Assembly: GCF_032380655.1 (NCBI RefSeq)
Contig: NZ_JAWDIY010000010.1
Location: forward strand, 124,001-188,000
Length of the DNA: 64,000 bases
Direction: 5' to 3'
From: Diplocloster hominis
Lineage (GTDB): Bacteria; Bacillota; Clostridia; Lachnospirales; Lachnospiraceae
The position numbers were made by a program, and so were the translations under genes. Under the pieces are notes generated by a model, which saw only the letters and a list, made by a program, of their open reading frames with translations, searched no databases and was not told where the DNA came from. This document shows positions 50,500-59,076 of the stretch, piece by piece (the stretch's first letter is position 1; every line of letters starts with the position of its first letter).

Positions 50500-51501
50500 A
50501 TGAAAGTATTAAAAATTATGGATTGTACCCTGCGGGACGGGGCAAATGTAGTGGGAAAAGGCTTTGACGCAGATCTGACCAGGATGATGCTGAAAGGTCT
50601 GATTGAAAGTAATATTAAAACAATTGAATTTGGAAACTGCCTGGGACTGGGCGCCTACGAGGCGGACCACTCCATCGCGCCGCTGACCGATATAGAGTAT
50701 CTGGAGCTGGCGCAGCCCTATTTGAACCAGGCGGAAATCGGTATGTTCATGGGAGCGAAAAACGCCTCAGCCGGGAATATCGAGCTGGCTGCCCGCTACG
50801 GACTGAATTTTCTCAGAATCGGAGCAAACGCGGGAGATGGGGAGTGTGCCAGAGAGGGAATCCGGCTGGTGAAGAAAAATGGTATGGTCTGCCGCTATTC
50901 CCTGATGAAAGCATACATTCTGCCGCCGGATGAACTGGCGCAGGAAGCGAAGATGCTAGAAGCATGCGGACTGGACGAGATCACGATCATGGATTCCGCG
51001 GGTACGATGGTGCCCGATGAGGTCAGCGAATATGTGGAAAAGATGTCGGAAGCCGTACAGATCCCCATTGCCTTTCACGGGCATAATAACCTGGGCTTGT
51101 CTGTAGCCAATGCTCTGGCGGCACAAAAGGCAGGGGCTGCAGTCTTTGATACCGGTTTGATGGGAATGGCACGCAGCGCAGGGAATTGCGCCACCGAATT
51201 GGCGGTAGCCGCTTTTCAAAGGAAAAATATGATGCAGGATGTAAGATTATACCAATTGCTGGAGTTTATTGAAAAGGAACTGGCCCCGGCCATGGATAAA
51301 TATCACTATCGCGCTTCCGTCCCGCCGTTGGATTTGATCTATGGCATGGCGGGATGCCATTCCAGCTTTGCAGCCAGATTTGAGCAGATAGCAAAAGAAA
51401 AGGGAGTGCCCCTTTATCCTTTGATTGTCAAGGTGTCCGCAATAGACCGGAAAAATCCATCACAAGAATTAATAAGGAAAGTCGCTGATGAATTAAAATA
51501 G
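50500..51501 (+). CDS. DRE-TIM (HMGL-like) aldolase, 4-hydroxy-2-oxovalerate aldolase-like
   Basis: A 333-residue TIM barrel of the HMG-CoA-lyase-like superfamily. The metal-site start KIMDCTLRDGANVVG, the TIEFGNCLGLG segment, ITIMDSAGTMVPDEV and the metal-binding FHGHNNLGLS are present. DmpG-type members cleave a 4-hydroxy-2-oxoacid to pyruvate and an aldehyde; the aldehyde dehydrogenase partner usual for DmpG is absent here, so the enzyme may act alone on a sugar-acid derivative. It follows the Ldh_2 gene by 42 bases with GGAACGGAGG. Confidence 0.85.
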   Translation: MKVLKIMDCTLRDGANVVGKGFDADLTRMMLKGLIESNIKTIEFGNCLGLGAYEADHSIAPLTDIEYLELAQPYLNQAEIGMFMGAKNASAGNIELAARYGLNFLRIGANAGDGECAREGIRLVKKNGMVCRYSLMKAYILPPDELAQEAKMLEACGLDEITIMDSAGTMVPDEVSEYVEKMSEAVQIPIAFHGHNNLGLSVANALAAQKAGAAVFDTGLMGMARSAGNCATELAVAAFQRKNMMQDVRLYQLLEFIEKELAPAMDKYHYRASVPPLDLIYGMAGCHSSFAARFEQIAKEKGVPLYPLIVKVSAIDRKNPSQELIRKVADELK

Positions 51502-51547
51502 CTCACGCAAATTCGCAGAAAGACGGATTATAAAAAGGAGGATTCAT

Positions 51548-53185
51548 ATGATGAAAAAAATGAGCAGAAAAATGGCGGCAGCCATTTTAACGGGAACGAT
51601 GATTTTATCACTTATGGGATGCCAAAATGCGAAAGAAGACAATCAGGCGTCGTCGACAGCGGCGGAAACCCCGAAGGCGGCGGGAGAAGAACAGCCGGGG
51701 ACGACAGAACTGTCCATGTTTGTGCAGCTGGACCCTAAGACAGCCGCGTCCAGAAAATCACTGTCAGAAGTACCGGCAGTGCAGGAGATCGAGAAACGCA
51801 CCGGGATTACGATCGAGTTTCTGCATCCGGCCGGAAATGATCTGGCGGAACAGTTAAGCCTGATACTGGCGGCCAATGATCTGCCGGATCTGTTCTCCGT
51901 AATATGGAACACGATTCCCGGCGGCGTGGATAAATTGTATAACAGCGGACAGATCATAGATTTGAGCGGATATATCGACACAGACATGCCGAACTTCAAG
52001 AAACTGATGGACGCTCATCCGGAAATCAAGACGCAGATGGTGACCGATGACGGGAAGGTACTGATGCTTCCTGAACTGCGGCTGGAAGAATCGACGCAGT
52101 ACTTCGAATGCTTCTTTATCCGCAATGACTGGCTGGAAGCGGTAGGGAAAGAGACTCCGACCACCATAGACGAACTTCACGACGTATTACTGGCCTTCAA
52201 AACCCAGGACCCTAATGGAAACGGGAAACAGGATGAGATACCGTTCGTCTCCGGTTCCGATCAGCCGGGCGTGGAGCGTTTGGGATATCTGTATGGAATC
52301 AACACCGCATGGGCAGCCAGTAATTGTATGTATGTGGAGGAAGGCAAAGTGAAGTTCGGACCGGCAGAGGAGACCTACCGGGATTATCTGACGACTATGA
52401 ATCAGTGGTATAAAGAAGGGCTGATCGATCCGGATTATCTGAGCAGTGATGCATCCGGAAGGGATGCTAAGATCACAAGTGAGGTCGGAGGAATGTTCTA
52501 TGGAAAGATGAACGGGCAGCAGGCGGTATACTTAGGCGCTATGGCGGACCAGAATCCGGACTTCGATCTGGTCGCTCTGCCCTATGTAAACGCGCCGGAC
52601 GCAAAGGCCTATGACTTTAATTCCACCTACTGCGTCGGAGTATCTGGAATCGCCATTTCCGCACAGTGCGAAGACGTAAAAACAGCGTTGAAATTTGTGG
52701 ACTATCTGTATTCGGACGAAGGAAATATGATCTCCAATTTTGGTATCGAGGGGGATACTTATGAGATAGTGGATGGGATTCCGAAATACACCGAAAAAGT
52801 GACTAAGAATGAGGAAGGGCTGTCTCTGGTACAGTCTATCGCCAAATATACCATCGGCGGCATTCAGCCCAGAATGATCAACGATATCAACTATTGGGAC
52901 GCGGTCATGACCTATCCGCAGCAGAAAACCGTATATGAGTCCTGCTCCAAAGCAACCAGAGACCGGATGCTTCCGCTGGTCAGCCTGACAACAGATGAAT
53001 CTACGGAGGTAAATGGAATCTTTGCGGACTTGAAGCCCTACATACAGGAAATGACGAATAAATTTATCATGGGAGATATCGACCTGTCGGAATTCGATTC
53101 CTATATCGATAATGTAAAATCCATGAATATAGACACGGCGGTCGCGGACTATCAGGCGGCATATGACCGGTTTGTCAAAAGATAA
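51548..53185 (+). CDS. Extracellular solute-binding lipoprotein (LplA-like, CUT1 sugar importer)
   Basis: A 545-residue type II binding protein. Signal peptide and lipobox LSLMGC (Cys25) are followed by a Glu/Ala-rich linker, then the large-binding-protein fold: VQEIEKRTGITIEFLHP, ILAANDLPDLFSVIW, FFIRNDWLEAVGKETPTTID and DPNGNGKQDEIPF, the last of which is a calcium-loop-like motif common in the LplA group. It would deliver an oligosaccharide or modified sugar to the two permeases at 54.4-56.3 kb. The ATPase is not encoded here, as usual for CUT1 systems that share MsmK. Ribosome site AAAAAGGAGG. Confidence 0.92.
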   Translation: MMKKMSRKMAAAILTGTMILSLMGCQNAKEDNQASSTAAETPKAAGEEQPGTTELSMFVQLDPKTAASRKSLSEVPAVQEIEKRTGITIEFLHPAGNDLAEQLSLILAANDLPDLFSVIWNTIPGGVDKLYNSGQIIDLSGYIDTDMPNFKKLMDAHPEIKTQMVTDDGKVLMLPELRLEESTQYFECFFIRNDWLEAVGKETPTTIDELHDVLLAFKTQDPNGNGKQDEIPFVSGSDQPGVERLGYLYGINTAWAASNCMYVEEGKVKFGPAEETYRDYLTTMNQWYKEGLIDPDYLSSDASGRDAKITSEVGGMFYGKMNGQQAVYLGAMADQNPDFDLVALPYVNAPDAKAYDFNSTYCVGVSGIAISAQCEDVKTALKFVDYLYSDEGNMISNFGIEGDTYEIVDGIPKYTEKVTKNEEGLSLVQSIAKYTIGGIQPRMINDINYWDAVMTYPQQKTVYESCSKATRDRMLPLVSLTTDESTEVNGIFADLKPYIQEMTNKFIMGDIDLSEFDSYIDNVKSMNIDTAVADYQAAYDRFVKR

Positions 53186-53236
53186 GAACATTAGATGAGA
53201 ACGGTCTGTTCGAAGAATGAGGAAGGAGAGCAGCAT

Positions 53237-54358
53237 ATGATCAGTTTGTTTGACAAAATATACGGCTGTGAAGCAGCAGGCTCCATCGGAAACTCCATGG
53301 GAGAGATCATGGAGGGATGGACCATAGCGCTAAGAAAGGAACGGCTGGGTTATGTGACGGAGCTTCTGCCGGTGGAAAAGCCGGAGATGGACGGGCGGCT
53401 CAACCGGACGAATCCGGCTGATGTGAACCTTGGGAAGCCGCTGATTTACCACGGACACAGGAGAGTCGCCGGGACTACGGAGGATGGGGAGGAACGGCAC
53501 CGGCTGTGTGCCACCGCCATTATCGAGAAGCAGGGCAGAATCGATGTGATGGATCTGGCCAGGATCTGGGTCCGGGACTTAAAACCAGAGAATTTCGGCT
53601 ATCTGCTGGGCCCGCAGGATCAGATTATCTTCTACGCGCTTCAGGCCGGAATACCGCCCCAGGAAGTGGGCCGCTACGCTTCGTGGCCGGGATTCTACGG
53701 AACCAGCAAGATGATTTCCCCCATCGGGGAAGTCAACGCCTGCTTCCCGAAGATGGCTGCCCAGGATGCTGCCAACGTGGGACGGATCAAGGATGTGCAG
53801 GGAATGTCCGGAAATTACGCCATCGAAGTGTGCAGCGCCTACGCGGCCGCGGTGGCGGAAGCGCTCAAACCGGACGCCACTGTTTCCAGCGTGATCGATA
53901 CGGCCCTTGGCTGTCTGAGCTGGTCTGCGCGCTCGGACTGTATGGAGGCACTGAAATGGGCGGACGGGTGCGATGACATAGAAGAATACGGCCTCCAGTT
54001 TGAGAAAAAGTACGAGGGGCGCCCGGTATCCAATGCGGTGGAGATTTTCTCCGCAGCTCTTGGGATCTTTCAGATGGCGGACGGGCATCCGAAGGACGCG
54101 ATTATCTATGGGGTCAATTCCGGCAGGGATACGGACTGCCGTGCCCATACGGCCGGCTCCCTGTCCGGCGCATTGAGGGGAGTCGGGGAAGTCCCGGAAA
54201 ACTGGATTCGTCAGGTGGATGAGGCCATGAAGATCAACGAATACACGGTATCCAGAAGGACGATCCGGGAATCGGCGGAAGGGCTCTATCAGGCGGCTCT
54301 GTGTAATATGGAGGAAATGAAGCAGACGGTGGCGTGGATGGAAGAACAGATCCATTAA
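53237..54358 (+). CDS. ADP-ribosylglycohydrolase-family (DraG-like) protein
   Basis: A 373-residue all-helical protein of the ADP-ribosylglycohydrolase superfamily. Start ATG 53237 follows GAAGGAGAG. The first metal segment reads GCEAAGSIGNSMGEIMEGW, where DraG has a conserved Asp (here Asn); the second is TTEDGEERHRLC, where a paired Asp is usual; the third, SGRDTDCRAHTAGSLSGALR, keeps the DTD core. So the dinuclear Mg site may be altered. Its place between a sugar-binding protein and sugar permeases suggests cleavage of an imported N- or O-ribosyl or other glycosidic bond, not protein deADP-ribosylation; this is inference. Confidence 0.85.
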   Translation: MISLFDKIYGCEAAGSIGNSMGEIMEGWTIALRKERLGYVTELLPVEKPEMDGRLNRTNPADVNLGKPLIYHGHRRVAGTTEDGEERHRLCATAIIEKQGRIDVMDLARIWVRDLKPENFGYLLGPQDQIIFYALQAGIPPQEVGRYASWPGFYGTSKMISPIGEVNACFPKMAAQDAANVGRIKDVQGMSGNYAIEVCSAYAAAVAEALKPDATVSSVIDTALGCLSWSARSDCMEALKWADGCDDIEEYGLQFEKKYEGRPVSNAVEIFSAALGIFQMADGHPKDAIIYGVNSGRDTDCRAHTAGSLSGALRGVGEVPENWIRQVDEAMKINEYTVSRRTIRESAEGLYQAALCNMEEMKQTVAWMEEQIH

Positions 54359-54423
54359 AGGAATCGTGTCTCCCTCAGTGAAGGGGACAGATCAGAGATA
54401 AGAATAGGACATGGAGAATGCTT

Positions 54424-55365
54424 ATGGTAAATAAAAAGACGATCAAGCCCCGTAAAAGCTTTGGACAACGGGTCAAAATAGAATTGTCCAGACACAAATA
54501 TTTGTATCTGATGCTGATTCCGGTGGCACTTTATTACATTATCTTTATGTACGTACCGATGTACGGATCAATCATTGCCTTCAAAGACTACCGGCCGGAT
54601 CTCGGAATCCTGGGAAGCCCCTGGGCGGGACTCAAGCATTTTAAAGATTTCTTTACTTCCATATACGCGTGGAGAGTTATCCGCAATACGCTGCAGATCA
54701 GTCTGGGAACCCTGTTATTTGGGTTCCCGGCACCGATCATACTGGCACTTCTGCTCAATGAGATACGCTCGAAGATCTTTAAAAAGTCAGTTCAGACGCT
54801 GACCTACCTGCCGCATTTCATTTCCACCGTCGTTATTTGTTCGATTATTCTGAACTTTACCGCTACGGATGGAGTGGTAAACAGCATTATTACGGCACTT
54901 GGCTTTGAACCGATCCAATTTATGATCCGGGAGGAGTGGTTTCAGCCGATCTATATCGGTACGACGATCTGGCAGCAGGTGGGCTGGGACTCCATCATCT
55001 ATATCGCGGCTCTGGCCGGTATCGACCAGCAGCTGTATGAGGCGTGCAGAATCGATGGCGGGGGGCGGCTGCGGCAGCTGATTACAGTAACGCTGCCGGG
55101 TATCCTGCCGACGATCGTGGTCATGCTGATCATGAACGCGGGGAAAATCATGAGCATTGGTTATGAAAAAATATTACTTTTGTATAATTCCAATACCTAT
55201 GAGACCGCGGACATTATATCAAGTTTCGTATACCGCAGGGGAATCGTGGATATGAATTACAGTTTTGCTTCCGCGGTAGGGCTGTTCAATTCCGTGATCA
55301 ATCTGATCCTGCTGGTATCCGTGAACCGTATTTGCCGTAAATTGACGGATAACAGCCTGTGGTAA
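54424..55365 (+). CDS. Sugar ABC permease, LplB type
   Basis: A CUT1 permease of about 313 residues with six membrane segments. The family start KYLYLMLIPVALYYIIFMYV and PMYGSIIAFKDYRP are LplB hallmarks; the ATPase-coupling EAA loop is YEACRIDGGGRLRQLITVTL. I prefer ATG 54424, with GGAG seven bases earlier, over the ATG at 54418, which is too close to that site. It pairs with the permease encoded 24 bases downstream. Confidence 0.92.
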   Translation: MVNKKTIKPRKSFGQRVKIELSRHKYLYLMLIPVALYYIIFMYVPMYGSIIAFKDYRPDLGILGSPWAGLKHFKDFFTSIYAWRVIRNTLQISLGTLLFGFPAPIILALLLNEIRSKIFKKSVQTLTYLPHFISTVVICSIILNFTATDGVVNSIITALGFEPIQFMIREEWFQPIYIGTTIWQQVGWDSIIYIAALAGIDQQLYEACRIDGGGRLRQLITVTLPGILPTIVVMLIMNAGKIMSIGYEKILLLYNSNTYETADIISSFVYRRGIVDMNYSFASAVGLFNSVINLILLVSVNRICRKLTDNSLW

Positions 55366-55389
55366 GGCAGAACCAGTGGAGGAAAAGGT

Positions 55390-56280
55390 ATGTTCAGAAA
55401 TTTTGCAAAAAAATCCAGAGGTGAAAAGATATTTACCGTCTTGAATTATCTGTTTTTAGCTCTGCTGACGGTTATCATTATATATCCGTTTGTGTATGTG
55501 GTGTTTGCCTCTTTCAGCGACCCGTTTGAAATCATGAGTTCCAGGGGACTGCTGTTTAAACCAAAGGGATTTTCCCTGGAATCCTATAAGGTCGTGTTCC
55601 ACAACCCGAATATCTGGCGTGGATATCTGAATACCCTGTTTATCCTGGTGTTTGGAACCGGCATAAACATCCTGCTTACGTCCTTCGCGGCCTATGCGCT
55701 TTCCAGGCCCGATTTCAGGGCGGGCAGTAAGATTATGGTGCTGATTGTATTTACCATGATGTTCAACGGCGGAATTATCCCGACTTATATCCTGGTGAGA
55801 AACATAGGGCTATTTAACAATCTGTTTGCGCTGATACTGCCTACGGCAATTAATACCACAAACCTGATCATTATGCGGACGGCCTTCCGCGAAATACCGG
55901 ACTCCCTGCTGGAAGCGGCAAAAATGGATGGGGCCAACGATTTCCAGCTGTTATTTAAGATCGTCATGCCGCTGTCAAAGGCGACGGTAGCGGTTATGGT
56001 TTTATTTTACGCAGTTTACCACTGGAATGCATGGTTTAACGCTTCCCTGTACTTGATGAAACGGGAGCTGTATCCATTGCAGCTGATTCTCCGGGATATT
56101 CTGATCCAGAACGATACGGCCAGCATGACTGTGGGGACTTCCACTACCGATACGGCGGCGGTAGGACAGACGATCAAATATGCCACCATTATGGTATCCA
56201 CGCTGCCGATTCTGTGTGCGTATCCGTTTTTGCAGAGATTTTTCGTAAAAGGAGTTATGATCGGGGCGGTGAAAGAATGA
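55390..56280 (+). CDS. Sugar ABC permease, LplC type
   Basis: A 296-residue CUT1 permease with six membrane segments. The EAA coupling loop reads LEAAKMDGANDFQLLFKIVM, and the long extracellular loop before the last helix (LQLILRDILIQNDTASM) is typical of LplC. It forms a heterodimer with the LplB-type subunit and needs an MsmK-like ATPase from elsewhere. Ribosome site GTGGAGGAAAAGG. The stop overlaps the start of the isomerase gene. Confidence 0.92.
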   Translation: MFRNFAKKSRGEKIFTVLNYLFLALLTVIIIYPFVYVVFASFSDPFEIMSSRGLLFKPKGFSLESYKVVFHNPNIWRGYLNTLFILVFGTGINILLTSFAAYALSRPDFRAGSKIMVLIVFTMMFNGGIIPTYILVRNIGLFNNLFALILPTAINTTNLIIMRTAFREIPDSLLEAAKMDGANDFQLLFKIVMPLSKATVAVMVLFYAVYHWNAWFNASLYLMKRELYPLQLILRDILIQNDTASMTVGTSTTDTAAVGQTIKYATIMVSTLPILCAYPFLQRFFVKGVMIGAVKE

Positions 56281-57182
56281 TGAGAGAATCCCTTCATGAA
56301 TACTTTCAGATCGGGACCTTACAGTGGATGTCCTATCCTGATCTGGAGGCTGCGGATGCTGTCAGAAAAATAGCTTCAGACGACTATTTTGACGCAGTGG
56401 AAATCAGTCCCATACCAAAGGCCCGGCGGTCGGAAGTGAAAAAACTGCTGGAACAGTCTCATCTGAGAGTCTCCTACGGCGCGCATTGTGCCCAGCTGCA
56501 GGCAGGATGGAACCCGAATTCCCTGGCAGAAGAGGAACGGCAGTATGCCCGGGATCAGCTGCTTTTGTGTATTGACGAAGCCGCATGGCTGGGAGCGGGG
56601 ACCCTGTCATTCCTGGCCGGAAAATGGGATACGGGAAAGCAGGAGGAACACCTGCAGCAGCTGGTGAAAACGACGGAAGAGCTGTGCAGGTATGCGGAGC
56701 AAAAAGGGATGTACATAGAACTGGAAGTGTTTGACTACGATGTGGATAAATGTGCATTGATCGGACCGGCTGCCCTGGCGGCGGAATTTGCCGCTGCGGT
56801 CAGGAGGGACTGTCAAAACTTTGGGTTGATTGTGGATTTGTCCCATATACCGCTGACGCATGAAAGCACAGAACATGTGGTACATGTTTTGAGACCCTAT
56901 ATTACACATTTTCACATTGGAAATGCGGTCCTTTACCGGGAAAGCCCGGCTTACGGTGATCAGCATCCCAGATTTGGCTATCCGGCCGGCCAAAATGACG
57001 AGGCGGAGGTGGCGGCGTTTCTGCGTATCCTGCAGACGGAAGGATTTTTGGACAAGAGGCTGCGGCTGCCTTTGTCTTTCGAGGTGAAGCCAAGAAAAGA
57101 GGAATCTGCCGATATTATTCTGTGTAATTGTAAAAGGACGCTGAATTCCGCCTGGCGAAGATTAAATGGGGATTGGGGATGA
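56277..57182 (+). CDS. Sugar phosphate isomerase/epimerase-like TIM-barrel protein
   Basis: A protein of about 301 residues of the xylose-isomerase-like (AP endonuclease 2) superfamily. The start overlaps the permease stop (ATGA), which is a sign of coupling. Visible parts are VEISPIPKARRSEVKKLL, LRVSYGAHCAQLQAG, GTLSFLAGKWD, IELEVFDYDVDKCAL, GLIVDLSHIPLTHE and THFHIGNAVLY, with the Glu, Asp/His and His metal residues expected of these isomerases. It probably isomerises or epimerises the imported sugar or a derived acid. Exact substrate unknown. Confidence 0.85.
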   Translation: MMRESLHEYFQIGTLQWMSYPDLEAADAVRKIASDDYFDAVEISPIPKARRSEVKKLLEQSHLRVSYGAHCAQLQAGWNPNSLAEEERQYARDQLLLCIDEAAWLGAGTLSFLAGKWDTGKQEEHLQQLVKTTEELCRYAEQKGMYIELEVFDYDVDKCALIGPAALAAEFAAAVRRDCQNFGLIVDLSHIPLTHESTEHVVHVLRPYITHFHIGNAVLYRESPAYGDQHPRFGYPAGQNDEAEVAAFLRILQTEGFLDKRLRLPLSFEVKPRKEESADIILCNCKRTLNSAWRRLNGDWG

Positions 57183-57308
57183 TTTGATTGCCAATGATCA
57201 GAATAAAGAGTATGCTTGCACATTCTATATAAAAAATGATATTGTTATATTAAGAATGAATGGTTTACCAATATAGGATAAACGAATAAGGCAGTGAGAG
57301 GAATGAGT

Positions 57309-57995
57309 ATGGAACTGACAAATGCGAACAGCAGACTGGATATCTGCCGATCCACAAGTGAAAGGGTATGTGAAATATTAAGACAGGCTGTCTGGGATCA
57401 TACGCTGACGGCGGGGGAACGGCTCGTGGAGGCCAAGCTCGCAAAAACTCTGAATATCAGCATCACACCGTTGCGGCAGGCCTTTATTTTACTGACGAAA
57501 GAGGGGCTGTTGACCTCCTTTCCCTATAAGGGGACCTATGTGACCTATATTACAAAGGAATATTGTCAGGACGTGCTCTTCGTACGCAAGCAGCTGGAGC
57601 CGGCTGTCTGCCAGGCAGCCTTTCCCAGGATAACGGCCCAGGATATCAAATACCTGAAAGGGCTGTGCAGACAATCCGACTATTATTATGAAAAAGGGGA
57701 TAAGCTGGAAGCGATCCATTTTGATATCCTTTTTCATGAATTTTTCTTCAGCAGAGCGGGGAGCGCCCTGATGCTGGAAATGTGGAATATCCTGAAAAAC
57801 AGGGTGATCGCGGTGCAGTCCTACACCAAGATCCGTGAAGTGGAAAAGGGGTATGTGAGCGCCAGACACGGCGGTATCATAGCAGCCCTGGAAAAACGGG
57901 ACCAGGAAGAGGCGATCCGATGCCTGATCGAGCACCTGGAAACTTCCACGCTGAACTACAACTTCCCCAGCGAGGACGAAGTAGAGTACCGCTGA
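57309..57995 (+). CDS. GntR-family (FCD) transcriptional regulator
   Basis: About 228 residues. The N-terminal winged helix (SERVCEILRQAVWDHTLTAG, LAKTLNISITPLRQAFILL) is followed by an all-helical FCD effector domain (VRKQLEPAVCQAAF, FDILFHEFFFSRAG, and RHGGIIAALEKRDQEEAI), whose His/Asp residues bind metal and an organic acid. ATG 57309 best fits the GAGAGGA site; GTG 57294 and ATG 57303 are alternatives. It follows the catabolic operon after a 126-bp AT-rich gap and probably controls it through the dyads at 47.4 kb. Confidence 0.9.
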   Translation: MELTNANSRLDICRSTSERVCEILRQAVWDHTLTAGERLVEAKLAKTLNISITPLRQAFILLTKEGLLTSFPYKGTYVTYITKEYCQDVLFVRKQLEPAVCQAAFPRITAQDIKYLKGLCRQSDYYYEKGDKLEAIHFDILFHEFFFSRAGSALMLEMWNILKNRVIAVQSYTKIREVEKGYVSARHGGIIAALEKRDQEEAIRCLIEHLETSTLNYNFPSEDEVEYR

Positions 57996-58028
57996 TCTGG
58001 ACTTGTTCCAGCCAGTCTTCTATTATGG

Positions 58029-58077
58029 TTGTCAGGCGTTTTTGGGTATGCTATAATACTTTGTATTGTAGCATACC
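58029..58077 (+). promoter_or_regulatory. Strong promoter of the tsaE operon, overlapped by a hairpin
   Basis: TTGTCA (58029-58034), 17 bases, perfect TATAAT (58052-58057). The -10 box lies inside a 15-bp stem: GGTATGCTATAATAC (58045-58059) with GTATTGTAGCATACC (58063-58077), loop TTT, followed by TTTT. The hairpin could terminate the GntR message while the same bases serve as promoter for the next operon. Confidence 0.7.
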
Positions 58078-58120
58078 TTTTACCATTTAATAGGAGATTT
58101 TCAACCGGAGGCGGATTCAT

Positions 58121-58639
58121 TTGGAAATAAAATTTGATGTAAAAATGACAGCGCAGACCATGTACGATTTTATGCTGTACCATTCCTACCGGAATTTTCA
58201 GGGAGTATTCGGTACCTTCCTGGGAGTTGCCGTGCTGATCCTGGCTATAATGACATTCGGTGATGTTTCCACCGGCTATACCATCCTGTATCTTGCCTTT
58301 GCCGTAATCTTTCTGGTATACACGCCATTAGGACTGTACACCAAGGCAAAAAGGCAGGTGGCCATGACCCCGGCATTCAAAAAACCCATCACCTATATCT
58401 TAAACCCGGAAGGAATCGCCACAGAACAGGACGGCAACAAAGCGCAGGCGAAATGGTCGGATATTTACAAAGTGCGCAAGACGAAAAAGTCCCTGCTGCT
58501 CTATCTGAATAAAGTAAACGCGGTGATACTTCCGGTCGAGAGCATGGACGCCCGGTACGGTGAAGTGGTCGCGTGCATCAGGGAGCATATCCCGGAGAAC
58601 AGGGTCCGGATAAAAGAAAGCGGAAAGACAGGAACATAA
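58121..58639 (+). CDS. YcxB-like membrane protein
   Basis: A 172-residue protein starting at TTG 58121, set by CCGGAGGCGG. It has an N-terminal cytoplasmic segment (FDVKMTAQTMYDFMLYHSY), two membrane helices (FGTFLGVAVLILAIMTFG and YTILYLAFAVIFLVYTPLG) and a C-terminal YcxB domain (YILNPEGIATEQDGNKAQAK, SDIYKVRKTKKSLLLYLN, NAVILPVESM). The family has no defined function; its C-terminal domain resembles pleckstrin-like modules. It is the first gene of a unit that continues with tsaE. Confidence 0.85.
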   Translation: MEIKFDVKMTAQTMYDFMLYHSYRNFQGVFGTFLGVAVLILAIMTFGDVSTGYTILYLAFAVIFLVYTPLGLYTKAKRQVAMTPAFKKPITYILNPEGIATEQDGNKAQAKWSDIYKVRKTKKSLLLYLNKVNAVILPVESMDARYGEVVACIREHIPENRVRIKESGKTGT

Positions 58640-58641
58640 CT

Positions 58642-59076
58642 ATGGTAATCGAAACAAACCGGCCGGAGGATACCTTTGCGCTGGGCAGAAAGGTCGGAGA
58701 ACAGGCCGGGGCCGGACAGGTCTATACCCTGGTGGGGGATCTGGGTGTCGGAAAAACCGTTTTTACACAGGGGGTTGCGCGTGGACTCGGAATAACAGAA
58801 CCCATCAGCAGCCCTACCTTTACGATTATACAGGAATATGAGGAAGGGCGTCTGCCTTTCTATCATTTTGATGTGTACCGGATTGGGGACATAGAGGAAA
58901 TGGAAGAGATTGGCTATGAAGACTATTTCTACGGTGAGGGCATCTGCCTGGTCGAATGGGCTAATCTGATCGAAGAACTGATCCCTGGGGACGCAGTACA
59001 TGTGACGATTGAAAAAGATCTGGAGAAGGGATTTGACTACCGCCGGATCACGATCACAGGAGGAATCGACCTATGA
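58642..59076 (+). CDS. tsaE: tRNA threonylcarbamoyladenosine biosynthesis ATPase TsaE
   Basis: A 144-residue P-loop ATPase required for t6A37 modification of ANN-decoding tRNAs, working with TsaB and TsaD. Walker A is VGDLGVGKTVFTQG; the family segment ISSPTFTIIQEYEEGRLPFY, then DVYRI and the end VEWANLIEELIP are intact. ATG 58642 is 2 bases after the YcxB stop. It overlaps tsaB by 4 bases. Confidence 0.96.
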   Translation: MVIETNRPEDTFALGRKVGEQAGAGQVYTLVGDLGVGKTVFTQGVARGLGITEPISSPTFTIIQEYEEGRLPFYHFDVYRIGDIEEMEEIGYEDYFYGEGICLVEWANLIEELIPGDAVHVTIEKDLEKGFDYRRITITGGIDL

